Below, one piece after another: positions 14,621 to 22,293 of a stretch of 47,867 nucleotides of DNA. The notes below the pieces were generated by a model, which was not told the DNA's origin, did not search any database, and was given only the letters and a program-made list of their open reading frames with translations. The DNA is from Dehalococcoidia bacterium (GTDB taxonomy: Bacteria > Chloroflexota > Dehalococcoidia > Lucifugimonadales > UBA3495), in the NCBI GenBank assembly GCA_021295965.1, contig JAGWBI010000039.1:24998-72864 (forward strand), in the 5' to 3' direction. A program made the position numbers and the translations under genes. Position 1 is the first letter of the stretch. Every line of letters begins with the position of its first letter.

Positions 14621-14649
14621 TGCGTCAATAAACGACGCGGGCCAACCAC

Positions 14650-15675
14650 ATGGCTGTTTGGACGATAAAAGGGGGCCGTTACGGCGAACATGAAAACGCC
14701 TTTTTGGAGAAGGGCGTCGTGTCCGTGGGTTTCGGCTTGAGCCATAGCGTCACGGATTTCCCTGACCGGGAATCCTTGCGATCCCACCTCGCGAGTCGCA
14801 GCGCGGCCGATCAGATATGGAGATTCTGTAAAGAAGTCGCCGAAGGCGATATGGTGGTCTTGCCCCGCAAGATGACTCGCGAGGTTGCTGTGGGGCACGT
14901 CAGGGGTTCGTATGTTTATCAGCCGGAGTCGGTAGGCAGCAGCGCGCCACATGTCCGGACCGTTGACTGGCAGGTCACGAACATACCACGCTCACATTTT
15001 GACCGTGACCTGCTCAATTCCTTTGGTTCATTGTTGACGATTTCGCAGCCTGGAGCGCCCGATGCTGAGGCGCGCATTTCGCGAGTCGCCAATGCTTTCC
15101 TGGGTAATGAACCTGTCGCGGAAGCCTCAACAACACCGAGCGCCGGTCTGGGATCTTCAGAAGATGATACCCCGGGCGCCGACCTTTTCGACGAAATAGA
15201 CATCGATCAAGAGATCAGAGACCGCATCGTGGCCCGTCTCCGGCAAAGATTCGCTGGTACTCGTTTGGAATATCTGGTTGCCAGCATCCTGAAAACCTCC
15301 GGCTACTTTGTACTGCAAACGCGGGAAGGAGCAGACGGAGGCGTCGACGTACTGGCGGGCAAAGGCGATATGGGCTTCGGCGAACCGCGCCTGTGCGTAC
15401 AGGTCAAAGGCCGCACGAGTCCCGTGGACTTGGCGGAATACGACCGTTTGCAAGGGAATATATCCTCATTCCGGGCCCAGCACGGCTTGCTGGTAAGCTT
15501 GGGAGGGTTCACCAAACCCGTCCACGACCGCAATGAGCGGTCGTTCTTTGTGATACGGCTATGGGGTCCGGATGAGTTGGCGCAGCAACTGTTGGACAAT
15601 TACGACTCTTTGCCGCAAGAGATTCGCGCCGATATCCCATTGGAAACCGTGCGGATACTGCGTCAAACGGAATAG
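14650..15675 (+). CDS. Mrr-like restriction endonuclease with N-terminal EVE-like domain
   Basis: A 341-residue two-domain protein. Residues 1-95 (WTIKGGRYGEHENAFLEKGV, then IWRFCKEVAEGDMVVLPRK) form a small modified-base-sensing or EVE-like domain often attached to Mrr nucleases. Residues 190-330 are a PD-(D/E)XK nuclease of the Mrr type: helix RLEYLVASILKTSGYFVLQT, the acidic EGADGGVDVLAGKG with the catalytic Asp, then LCVQVKGRTSPVD with the Gln-x-Lys that completes the site. Mrr proteins are type IV enzymes cutting DNA with foreign methylation. The gene stands alone between a nitroreductase and a crotonase gene. The linker (about 155-185) is acidic and low-complexity. All catalytic residues are present. 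Confidence 0.87.
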   Translation: MAVWTIKGGRYGEHENAFLEKGVVSVGFGLSHSVTDFPDRESLRSHLASRSAADQIWRFCKEVAEGDMVVLPRKMTREVAVGHVRGSYVYQPESVGSSAPHVRTVDWQVTNIPRSHFDRDLLNSFGSLLTISQPGAPDAEARISRVANAFLGNEPVAEASTTPSAGLGSSEDDTPGADLFDEIDIDQEIRDRIVARLRQRFAGTRLEYLVASILKTSGYFVLQTREGADGGVDVLAGKGDMGFGEPRLCVQVKGRTSPVDLAEYDRLQGNISSFRAQHGLLVSLGGFTKPVHDRNERSFFVIRLWGPDELAQQLLDNYDSLPQEIRADIPLETVRILRQTE

Positions 15676-15714
15676 CCATGCTGCTCCAAGCGATCCCACC
15701 CAGGGGTTTTCCAA

Positions 15715-16542
15715 CTACCGCCCCTTGAACTCCGGCGCCCGCTTCTCCAGGAAGGCTTGCCGCGCCTCCCGGGCGTCCTCGGAGCCGCTGAGGATGCCGC
15801 CGGCGTTGGAGGTGAGGGTCATGGTGGTTTCCAGGGTGCTGTCCAGGGCGGCGCGCATGATGCGCTTGCTGATCCACTGCACCATGGGCGGCGTGCGGAT
15901 GATGCGGTCGCACAGGTCTTCCGAGGGCACCAGGTAGTTGAGCATACCCCACTCGTAGGCGCGCTGGGCGTCCAGGTGGCCGGTGTAGGCGAACTCCAGG
16001 GCGCGGCCCAACCCGACCATCTTGGGCAGGTAGTAGCTGCCGCCGTTCTCGATGATCTGCCCCAGCTGCTGGTAGCCGATGAACCGGGTGTTCTCGCAGC
16101 CCAGGCGGATGTCGCAGTGCAGGGCCATGTCCATGCCGGAGCCGACGGCGGGGCCGTTGATCATGGCGATGGTGGGCTTGCGGACCTGGGAGATGTCCCG
16201 GTGCAGCTTGGTGAAGCCGTGGTAGAAATGCTCCCGCGCCGCGTCCGGCCCCTCGTGTGTGCCTCGGTTGCCCACGAAGTTCTCGCCGGTGACGTCAGGC
16301 GAGTTGTCGCGCCGCATATCGGCGCCGGAGCAGAAGCCCCGGCCCACGCCGGTGAGCACCATGACGCGCACGTTGGGATCGTCGTCGCCGGCCCGCATGT
16401 ACTCGCCCACCTTGGCGACGGTGCCGTTCTCCTCAGAGGAGCCGATCAGCGCGTTCATCCGCTCGGGACGGTTGAACTTGATCCACAGGATGCCCGATTC
16501 CTCGGGTTCATAGAGCAGGTAGGGGACCAGGTTGGGGGGCAT
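15715..16542 (-). CDS. Enoyl-CoA hydratase/isomerase (crotonase) family protein
   Basis: A 275-residue crotonase-fold protein with AAGGAGAATCCCC before ATG 16542. Family marks are ILWIKFNRPERMNAL, the oxyanion-hole segment GVGRGFCSGADMRRDN, and PTIAMINGPAVGSGMDMALH with the second oxyanion loop. The catalytic-Glu region reads QIIENGGSYYLPKMVGLGRA. The C-terminal helix carries AREARQAFLEKRAPEFKGR, the standard ending. Members hydrate, isomerise or cleave acyl-CoA thioesters; the precise reaction is unknown because residues around both catalytic Glu positions vary in this family. It is probably monocistronic, flanked by a type-B palindromic element. Confidence 0.9.
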   Translation of the reverse strand: MPPNLVPYLLYEPEESGILWIKFNRPERMNALIGSSEENGTVAKVGEYMRAGDDDPNVRVMVLTGVGRGFCSGADMRRDNSPDVTGENFVGNRGTHEGPDAAREHFYHGFTKLHRDISQVRKPTIAMINGPAVGSGMDMALHCDIRLGCENTRFIGYQQLGQIIENGGSYYLPKMVGLGRALEFAYTGHLDAQRAYEWGMLNYLVPSEDLCDRIIRTPPMVQWISKRIMRAALDSTLETTMTLTSNAGGILSGSEDAREARQAFLEKRAPEFKGR

Positions 16543-16566
16543 GGGGATTCTCCTTGTAAAATCGTC

Positions 16567-16669
16567 GTCACTCCGGCGAAAGCCGGAGTCCAGGAATGGC
16601 AGGGTGCGTATATTCGGCTAAGTTGCCAGCGACTGGTGGCACTGGATTCCCGCTTTCGCGGGAATGACG
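16567..16669. repeat. Type-B dispersed palindromic element (full length, REPIN-like)
   Basis: Left half GTCACTCCGGCGAAAGCCGG and right half ATTCCCGCTTTCGCGGGAATGAC in inverted orientation, about 103 bp in total. The outer ends GTCA and TGAC are complementary. It matches the element at 4171-4268 in design. Confidence 0.8.
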
Positions 16670-16677
16670 GTGAAATG

Positions 16678-17361
16678 TCAACACGGTCTGGTGAAAAGGT
16701 CAAAAATCCGTTCCCGCACGGCGAAACGGAAGCCGGACAGAACGTCATCGTCGCCGTCAATATACTCCGGGTCACACAGCGTCTCCGGCTTCTGTCCGGG
16801 CCGGAACTTGATGACCGTGCGGGTTTCGCTGTCGATGTACCACGCCAGTTTTGTGTCGTGTTCCAGGAACAGATTGATTTTGTCGAGCAGTTCCGCGTTG
16901 CTGTTGGACGGCGATTTTATTTCGGCGATGAAGTCCGGCACGACGTGGGGAAAGGCCCGTGTTGCCGGCTCGTCCAGCAGGTGGCGACGTTCCTCGCTAA
17001 TCCAGGCGGCGTCCGGCCCGTAGTACGAACCGTCCGGCAAGGTGAACCGGCTGCTGGACGGGAAGGCGATCCCTCCGTGATGACGAGTCCAGATGAACAG
17101 GTCTGCGCTCATCTCGCCTTCGTACACTGAGCCGGGATAGCCGGTGGGTTCGCGAATCAGCAGGTGGCCCGTGCTGGAAATTTCGTACTCGTACATATCA
17201 GAGTTCCGCTCCGCGAAAGCCTCAAACCATTGGTCAAGGTCGGGGTCGTCTAGCGACTTGCCGAACTCGGCCAGTGGTATCGCCACCGCCCTCGTCCATC
17301 GCGGCGGCGGCTTGGGTCGGGTTCCCCGTGACTGTAATGTACCGGCGGTCGTCATAGTCAT
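16678..17361 (-). CDS. Uma2-family putative endonuclease (tandem copy b)
   Basis: A 227-residue Uma2 protein. Its start ATG 17361 overlaps the stop codon of the preceding Uma2 gene (TAATG), so the two are translationally coupled. Key blocks are DLDQWFEAFAERNSDMYEYE, the family Asp in YGPDAAWISEER, and VVPDFIAEIKSPSNSNAELL followed by DKINLFLEHDTKLAWYIDSE. It is very similar to the upstream copy, most strongly in the C-terminal half, and the DNA is nearly identical over long stretches around IKSPSNSNAELLDKINLFLE. This points to a recent tandem duplication with possible gene conversion. The divergent N-terminal halves contain the parts expected to set target specificity. Confidence 0.9.
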   Translation of the reverse strand: MTMTTAGTLQSRGTRPKPPPRWTRAVAIPLAEFGKSLDDPDLDQWFEAFAERNSDMYEYEISSTGHLLIREPTGYPGSVYEGEMSADLFIWTRHHGGIAFPSSSRFTLPDGSYYGPDAAWISEERRHLLDEPATRAFPHVVPDFIAEIKSPSNSNAELLDKINLFLEHDTKLAWYIDSETRTVIKFRPGQKPETLCDPEYIDGDDDVLSGFRFAVRERIFDLFTRPC

Positions 17362-18038
17362 TACTCCGCGTCGGTGAAAAGGTCAAAGATCCGTTCCCGC
17401 ACAGTGAAACGGAAGCCGGGCAGAACGTCATCATCGCCGTCAATGTACTCCGGGTTGTGCAGCGTCTCGGGTTCCTGTCCGGGGCGGAACTTGATGACCG
17501 TGCGGGTTTCGCTGTCGATGTACCAAGCCAGCCGGGCGCCGTGTTCCAGGAACAGGTTGATTTTGTCGAGCAGCTCCGCGTTGCTGTTGGACGGCGATTT
17601 TATTTCGGCGACAAAATCGGGCACGATGCGCGGAAAGGGTAGGTTCTCCGGCAGCATGATTTCATGCCGCCGTTCCTCGCGTAGCCAGGCAGCATCGGGA
17701 CCGAAATGGGAGCCATCGGGCAAAATGAACCGACTGGTGGGACCGAAGGACATACCCCCGTATTCGCCAGTCCAGTTGCCCAGTACGATAGCCAGTTGAT
17801 TCTCGTACAGAGCGCCGGGGTTGCCGGTAGGCTCCCGAATCATAAGGTGGCCCGTGTTGGAAATTTCGTACTCGCCCATGTCCGAATTCCTTTCTGCGAA
17901 TCCTTCAAACCATTGGTCAAGGTCGGGGTCATCCAGCGACTTGCCGAACTCGGCCAGCGGAATCGCCACCACGCCCGGCCATTGTGGTGGCGGTTTGCCT
18001 CGGACTTCCCGCGCCTGCGACGCGACGGAGGTTGTCAT
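17361..18038 (-). CDS. Uma2-family putative endonuclease (tandem copy a)
   Basis: A 225-residue Uma2 protein with GGAG seven bases before ATG 18038. Blocks are FGKSLDDPDLDQWFEGFAER, FGPDAAWLREERRHE, IVPDFVAEIKSPSNSNAELL and LEHGARLAWYIDSETRTVIK. The family Asp and the Glu-x-Lys pair are present, consistent with a PD-(D/E)XK active site. It is followed by its tandem duplicate with a 1-nt overlap, and together they form a two-gene operon on the minus strand. Both are of a different subtype from the copies at 8366 and 47249. The biological role of Uma2 proteins is unresolved. Confidence 0.9.
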   Translation of the reverse strand: MTTSVASQAREVRGKPPPQWPGVVAIPLAEFGKSLDDPDLDQWFEGFAERNSDMGEYEISNTGHLMIREPTGNPGALYENQLAIVLGNWTGEYGGMSFGPTSRFILPDGSHFGPDAAWLREERRHEIMLPENLPFPRIVPDFVAEIKSPSNSNAELLDKINLFLEHGARLAWYIDSETRTVIKFRPGQEPETLHNPEYIDGDDDVLPGFRFTVRERIFDLFTDAE

Positions 18039-18107
18039 CGTTGCTACTCCCTGTTGGCGAAAAGGTCACCAGTCCATTCCCGTCACAACGACAGAGCGGA
18101 GGTGCCG

Positions 18108-18860
18108 CTACTGCGCCGTCCGTCCGCCGTCGATTACCAGTTCCGAGCCGGTGACAAAAGATGATTCGTCGCTGGCCAGGTAGAGGACTCCATAGGCGAT
18201 TTCAATGGGTTGCCCGACCCGGCCCAGGGGAACGCGGCCCACCTGCTGGGCAATTCTGACCTCGTCATCTTGGGTGGTGCCGAGCATGGGGGTCTGCACC
18301 GGGCCGGGATGTACGGAGTTGCAGCGGATGCCTTCGCCGGCGTACTGGATGGCGGTGGACTTGGTGAACAGGCGCACGGCCCCCTTGCTGGCGGCGTAGG
18401 CTCCCGAGGTGCCGGGAGCCGGCGCGATGCCGGCGCCGGAGGAAATGTTGATGATGGAGCCACCGCCGGCCTGCCGCATCGCCGGTATGACCTCGCGGGT
18501 GCCCAGGAAAACGCCCTTGACGTTGATGTCCATGGTGCGTTCCCATTGCGCTTCGGTCATGTCCTCGATGCCGCCCCTGGTGGAAATGCCGGCGTTGTTG
18601 ACGAGGATGTCCACCTTGCCGAAACGGGACACCGCCGCAGCGACCGCGCTCCGCCAGTCGTCCTCACTGGTGACGTCCAGGTGAACGAACAGGCATTCCG
18701 CGCCGGTCTCGTTGATTTCGGCCTCGGTGCGGCGTCCCTCCTCGTCCAGCACATCTCCGATGACTACCTTCGCGCCTTCGCCGGCGAACAGCTTGGCTTC
18801 CTGCGCGCCCATACCCCGTGCTCCCCCGCTGATGATGGCGACCTTGTTTTCCAGCCGCAT
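18108..18860 (-). CDS. Short-chain dehydrogenase/reductase (SDR)
   Basis: A 250-residue classical SDR with CAGGAGGTTAAGCC before ATG 18860. It has the nucleotide-binding ISGGARGMGAQEAKLF (TGxxxGxG variant), the adenine-ring motif VDILVNNAGIS, the Ser of SIINISSGAG and the catalytic YAASKGA. The C-terminal DESSFVTGSELVIDGG is also typical. Asp after the second strand (VVIGDVLDEEG) predicts NAD(H) preference. It resembles glucose-1-dehydrogenase or cyclopentanol-dehydrogenase-like enzymes, but the substrate cannot be read from the sequence. A TACAAT box on the minus strand (18893-18898) lies 32 bp upstream. It is divergent from the second SDR gene at 19106. Confidence 0.9.
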   Translation of the reverse strand: MRLENKVAIISGGARGMGAQEAKLFAGEGAKVVIGDVLDEEGRRTEAEINETGAECLFVHLDVTSEDDWRSAVAAAVSRFGKVDILVNNAGISTRGGIEDMTEAQWERTMDINVKGVFLGTREVIPAMRQAGGGSIINISSGAGIAPAPGTSGAYAASKGAVRLFTKSTAIQYAGEGIRCNSVHPGPVQTPMLGTTQDDEVRIAQQVGRVPLGRVGQPIEIAYGVLYLASDESSFVTGSELVIDGGRTAQ

Positions 18861-18892
18861 GGCTTAACCTCCTGGTGCCGATAGGTGGGATG

Positions 18893-18898
18893 ATTGTA
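18893..18898 (-). promoter_or_regulatory. -10-like TACAAT for the minus-strand SDR gene
   Basis: On the minus strand, GGGCTACAAT stands about 33 bp upstream of the start codon. No clear -35 is present. Confidence 0.3.
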
Positions 18899-19004
18899 GC
18901 CCGGCTGTGCTGGGGGTCAAGTTGAGACCTGCGATGTCCCATTGGTCATTGCCAAGAGCGTAGCGACTGGGCAGTCTCGCCGGCGAGCCGACGATCCCCC
19001 GGCA

Positions 19005-19043
19005 ACGAGATTGCCATCCGCCAGAGGCGGACTCGCAATGACA
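19005..19043. repeat. Type-A half element (REP-like)
   Basis: Inverted copy of CTGTCATTGCGAGTCCGCCT followed by CTGGCGGATGGCAATCTCG. It is preceded (18948-18990) by a more degenerate related segment with AGAGCGTAGCGACTGGGCAG, so the pair may be a worn full element. Confidence 0.75.
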
Positions 19044-19063
19044 GGTGGGCAGCGCTCATCCGC

Positions 19064-19069
19064 TATAAT
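19064..19069 (+). promoter_or_regulatory. -10-like TATAAT before the plus-strand SDR gene
   Basis: A perfect TATAAT 37 bp before the start codon at 19106; the position where a -35 would lie falls at the end of a dispersed repeat and does not match the consensus. Confidence 0.35.
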
Positions 19070-19105
19070 CCGGCAACTTCAACGATATGCAACGGGGTAA
19101 CAATC

Positions 19106-19870
19106 ATGGAAATTGCGGGCGGAGTGTTCATTGTCACCGGTTCGGCCACCGGGTTGGGGGCGGAGGTGTCGCGGCGGCTGGCCGGCAAGGGCGGCAACGT
19201 GGTCATCAACTACACCAAGAGCGAGGCCGAGGCGCAGGCGACCGCGGAAGAATGCAGAAAGCTCGGAGCGGATGCCATTCTGTGCCGAGCGGATGTCTCA
19301 GTGGACGAGGACTGCCGGCGGATGGCGGCGGAGGTGCTGAAACGATGGGGCCGGATCGACGGCCTGGTGAACAACGCGGCCACGTCGGTGATCGTGCCTC
19401 ACGCCAACCTGGAAGGGCTGTCCTCCGAGGACTTCCAGCGTGTCCTCTCGGTGAATGTGGTCGGGGCGTTCCAGATGGTGCGGGCGGCGACGCCGGCCAT
19501 GCAGGCGCAGGGCAAGGGGGCCATCGTCAATATCTCGTCGGGTTCGGCCTTCAGCGGGTCGGGCAGTTCCATCGCCTACGCGGCATCCAAGGCGGCGCTG
19601 AACGTGATGACCTACTCGCTGGCCCGCGCCCTCGCGCCGGCGATCAGGGTCAACGCCGTATGTCCCGGCGTGATGCAAACCCGATGGTGGCGCGAGGGTC
19701 TGGGCGAGGAGGGCTACCAGGCGTTCATCGACCGCTACGCGGCGTCGGCCCCGCTGGGCACGGCCGGCACCACCGAGGCCGTGGCAGATCCGGTAGTGTG
19801 GCTGCTGGAAGGAGCGGATCATGTGACCGGCGAGACCATCATGGTTGACGCCGGGAGCCACCTGCGCTGA
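19106..19870 (+). CDS. Short-chain dehydrogenase/reductase (SDR)
   Basis: A 254-residue classical SDR. VFIVTGSATGLGAEVSRRLA is the TGxxxGxG cofactor site; GRIDGLVNNAATS, the Ser of AIVNISSGSAFSG and YAASKAALNVMTYSLARALA supply the catalytic Asn-Ser-Tyr-Lys set. The ending DHVTGETIMVDAGSHL is usual for the family. The second strand ends VVINYTKSEAEA, lacking the Asp that favours NAD, so NADP may be used. It has a perfect TATAAT box 37 bp upstream and a weak ribosome binding site. It is divergently arranged with the other SDR gene and followed by a full-length type-A repeat. The substrate is unknown. Confidence 0.9.
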   Translation: MEIAGGVFIVTGSATGLGAEVSRRLAGKGGNVVINYTKSEAEAQATAEECRKLGADAILCRADVSVDEDCRRMAAEVLKRWGRIDGLVNNAATSVIVPHANLEGLSSEDFQRVLSVNVVGAFQMVRAATPAMQAQGKGAIVNISSGSAFSGSGSSIAYAASKAALNVMTYSLARALAPAIRVNAVCPGVMQTRWWREGLGEEGYQAFIDRYAASAPLGTAGTTEAVADPVVWLLEGADHVTGETIMVDAGSHLR

Positions 19871-19896
19871 GCCGGTCGCTCATGCGTACCTCCTTT

Positions 19897-20005
19897 GTCA
19901 TTGCGAGTCCGCCTCTGGCGGATGGCAATCTCGTTGCTGCAACGAGGCTCGTCACGAGGGTGATTCTGCCATCCGCCTGCGGCGGACTTCGCTCCTCGCA
20001 GTGAC
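19897..20005. repeat. Type-A dispersed palindromic element (full length, REPIN-like)
   Basis: Two inverted halves: GTCATTGCGAGTCCGCCTCT at the left and GGCGGACTTCGCTCCTCGCA followed by GTGAC at the right, joined by a short spacer with GTTGCTGCAACGAG. Outer ends GTCATTGCGAG and CTCGCAGTGAC are complementary with one mismatch. Similar full elements are at 31402-31508, 32571-32671 and 34129-34229. Confidence 0.85.
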
Positions 20006-20037
20006 AAAACGGGTATCCGCGGCAGCGGCTAAGGATC

Positions 20038-21552
20038 GTGGCAGCGTCCGCTGACATAATTCTCCACAACGCCGTAGTGCACGGGCCGGTAAGGACGGCC
20101 GACGCCGTGGTGGTGTCCGGCGGGGTCATCGCCGCTGTAGGCAACAGCGCGGAGTTGATGCGGCGGGCGGGCGATGACACGCAGGTCATCGACTGCGGAG
20201 GGCGGGTCGTCGTGCCAGGCATCGTTGACCCCCATTGCCACCTGTTCGCGGCGGCAGCGGCCCGCAACGGTGTGGACTGCCGGCCGGCGGCGGCCCCGGA
20301 TGTCGCGGCGGTGATCGCAGCGTTGCGGACGGCGGCGGCCCAGGGTACTGGTTGGCTACGCGGATATGGTTACGATGATTCTCCGACGGGATTGGGTCGG
20401 CACCTGAACCGGCATGACCTGGACGCTGTAGCGACGCAAGTACCCGTGCGGGTGGAGCATCGCTCGGGCCACGCCTGCGTGCTGAACAGCGTGGGGTTGG
20501 CGCAAGTGGGCATTGGGCGAGACACGCCGGATCCCCCCGGCGGTGTCATTGTGCGGGACGCCGCTGGTGACCCGACCGGCCTCCTGCTGGAGATGGGCGG
20601 CTGGCTGAGGGAGCGCGCCGGTGTCCGCTCCGGTACGGACAAGACCGCGTTGCGGCGTCTGGCGCAGCGGTTGCTGGGATACGGCATTACCGCCGCCACC
20701 GACGCGGGGCCGGACAACGGTTTGGAACGGTGGCAATCGTTTATCGCGGTTGTTGGCGATGGGACGCTGCCACTGCGGTTGACGATGATGGTCGGCTTCG
20801 GCCACATGGATGCAATACGGCAGGCTGGCCTGAGTTATGGATCAGCCGCGTGTGACGGCATGCTGACCGTAGGCCACGCCAAGATCATGTTGACGGCGTC
20901 GGGCGGAACGCTGCAGCCGCACCCGGCGGAACTGGCCGAGATGGTAGCGGAGGCGCACGGGCTGGGCTTCCCGGTGGCAGTACACGCGGTGGAGCGGGAC
21001 GCGGTAGTCGCGGCGGCTTTGGCGCTGGCGGACGCGCCGTCGCTGGAGTTACCGGACGGACGCATCGCGCCGGACCGCATCGAGCATTGCGCCGAGTGCC
21101 CGCCGGACGTGCTGGAGCTGGTGGCGTCTTCGGGAGCGGCGGTTACGGTCAACGCCGGGTTTCTGCACTACGACGGGGAACGCTACCGGCGCACCGTTGC
21201 CGCCGACCTGCTGCCGCACCTGTATCCGGCCGGCGCTCTGGCGGCCCGGGGCGTACCCGTTGCCCTGGCATCGGATGCGCCGGTGGTCGAGCCGAACCCG
21301 TGGGCGGCGATGGCGGCGGCGGTTACGCGGCGGTCAGCGGAGGGCGAATCGCTGGGCGGTGTAAGTGTGCCGTCGGTGGCGGATGCGCTGGGGATGCACA
21401 CTAACGGAGAACGCATCGCGGCCGGCGGTCCGGCTGACCTGGCGGTGGTGGAGCCGGACCCGTTGGGGGCGGTGGTTGAGGAATTGGCGTCGGTTAGGGC
21501 AGTGGTTACGGTGGTAGGTGGGCGTGTGGTGTGGCAGCGAATCAGGGGGTAA
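20038..21552 (+). CDS. Amidohydrolase (YtcJ-like, Amidohydro_3 type)
   Basis: A 504-residue metal-dependent hydrolase starting at GTG 20038 with AAGGA upstream. The N-terminal composite beta domain (ADIILHNAVVHGPVRTADAV) is followed by the metal ligands in VVVPGIVDPHCHLFAAAAA, GFPVAVHAVERDAV, PDRIEHCAECPPDV and the final Asp in PVALASDAPVVEPNPW. It ends with GPADLAVVEPDPLG and VRAVVTVVGGRVVW, the returning beta domain. The order fits the COG1574 group of imidazolonepropionase/YtcJ-like amidohydrolases acting on N-acyl or cyclic amides. Codons are very GC-rich. The precise substrate is unknown. The last 12 bp separate it from a convergent protease gene. Confidence 0.9.
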   Translation: MAASADIILHNAVVHGPVRTADAVVVSGGVIAAVGNSAELMRRAGDDTQVIDCGGRVVVPGIVDPHCHLFAAAAARNGVDCRPAAAPDVAAVIAALRTAAAQGTGWLRGYGYDDSPTGLGRHLNRHDLDAVATQVPVRVEHRSGHACVLNSVGLAQVGIGRDTPDPPGGVIVRDAAGDPTGLLLEMGGWLRERAGVRSGTDKTALRRLAQRLLGYGITAATDAGPDNGLERWQSFIAVVGDGTLPLRLTMMVGFGHMDAIRQAGLSYGSAACDGMLTVGHAKIMLTASGGTLQPHPAELAEMVAEAHGLGFPVAVHAVERDAVVAAALALADAPSLELPDGRIAPDRIEHCAECPPDVLELVASSGAAVTVNAGFLHYDGERYRRTVAADLLPHLYPAGALAARGVPVALASDAPVVEPNPWAAMAAAVTRRSAEGESLGGVSVPSVADALGMHTNGERIAAGGPADLAVVEPDPLGAVVEELASVRAVVTVVGGRVVWQRIRG

Positions 21553-21564
21553 TCTCCTGGACAC

Positions 21565-21927
21565 CTACTCAATCACCACGTCACCGCCCTCCCACATTTG
21601 CACGGTCAACCTGCTCCCTTGAATCAGGTTAGTACCCAGCAGGGATTGATTCCTCGACTCCATCACTTCAATGACTCGCCTTTCTCCTTCCCAAAGCACG
21701 ATAGCTCCGTAATGGTTGTAATCGTTGGTTTGCCCATCAGCCAGCGTTGCTGGAATTTCGCCATACAATGGTAGCCCGAGTTCACGTATGAACTCTGCCG
21801 GTAGAGTGAGGTCGCCGTTAAACCCGGTGTCGATGACCACTTCCTGGCGCCATCGATACCCGTTGCCGTCCACCAGAGCAACAGGAACGATTGCTTCCAG
21901 GTCGCTATTGACGTACCCGGAGATCAC
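21565..21927 (-). CDS. Clan AA aspartic protease of the DTGF type (intact, module copy 3)
   Basis: A 120-residue retropepsin-like protein, the size of one lobe, so it must dimerise to form an active site as retroviral proteases do. The catalytic motif is WRQEVVIDTGFNGDLTLPAE, followed by the flap-like region GEIPATLADGQTNDYNHYGA and the hydrophobic-Gly segment SLLGTNLIQGSRLTVQMWEG. It starts at GTG 21927, which overlaps the TGA stop of the partner gene by 3-4 bases (GTGA), with CGGAGG upstream, so translation is coupled. It is the only uninterrupted protease among three such modules in the window. The substrate is unknown; the partner protein is an obvious candidate inhibitor or target. Confidence 0.87.
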   Translation of the reverse strand: MISGYVNSDLEAIVPVALVDGNGYRWRQEVVIDTGFNGDLTLPAEFIRELGLPLYGEIPATLADGQTNDYNHYGAIVLWEGERRVIEVMESRNQSLLGTNLIQGSRLTVQMWEGGDVVIE

Positions 21928-22193
21928 AGCCTGCCTCCGAATTGACCCCCTAGTTTCAATGCCGCTGGATAACCGATGCGAAAAGTGTAAAACAGGGTCG
22001 GCAGCGGATGCCGCTCCCGCATTTCCTCGTTGGCGGCGACGATGCTATCGGCAATCTCATAGTCGCCCGTTTCCACCTCCAGCGCCAGGTAGCGGCCGTG
22101 TTCGTGCGGCTCCAGCTTGTGCCGCAGCTCGGTGTCGTAGATGGCGTGGGCGCGAGTACCCAACTCGCTACGTTGCTGTTTCTCGGATGCCAT
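21924..22193 (-). CDS. Small partner protein with GDYEIAD motif (module copy 3)
   Basis: An 89-residue protein. ATG 22193 is chosen because AAGGAG lies 7-8 nt upstream; the frame stays open to 22247 without support. The core HGRYLALEVETGDYEIADSI, a charged helix AANEEMRERHPLP and the strand YTFRIGYPAALKLGG match the protein at 11986-12258. The N-terminal helix EKQQRSELGTRAHAIYDTEL is polar. No enzymatic motif, signal or membrane segment is seen. The last codon overlaps the start of the aspartic protease gene, so the two proteins are produced from one message in a fixed order. An inverted repeat overlapping a -10-like box precedes it and may allow autoregulation. Confidence 0.8.
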   Translation of the reverse strand: MASEKQQRSELGTRAHAIYDTELRHKLEPHEHGRYLALEVETGDYEIADSIVAANEEMRERHPLPTLFYTFRIGYPAALKLGGQFGGRL

Positions 22194-22243
22194 ATCCGTC
22201 TCCTTCCCCACATTCCGGTGTCGCTGACGCATCTGCGCCGTAC

Positions 22244-22264
22244 ACAATGGCGCCGCCCATTGTA
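22244..22264 (-). promoter_or_regulatory. Inverted repeat overlapping a -10-like TACAAT upstream of module copy 3
   Basis: Arms ACAATGG and CCATTGT (22244-22250 and 22257-22263) form a palindrome. On the minus strand, TACAAT (22259-22264) overlaps one arm, about 66 bp upstream of the partner gene. Such overlap is typical of operators in autoregulated modules. It also lies 31 bp past the stop of the polyprenyl synthase gene and could be that gene's weak terminator. Confidence 0.4.
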
Positions 22265-22293
22265 ACCTCGATAAGCGCGTCAGATCGCAAAAA

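Noticed and set aside
15757-17130. A 457-codon plus-strand frame spanning crotonase, repeat and Uma2
   Set aside because: It crosses three independently supported features on the other strand and has no start signal or domain.
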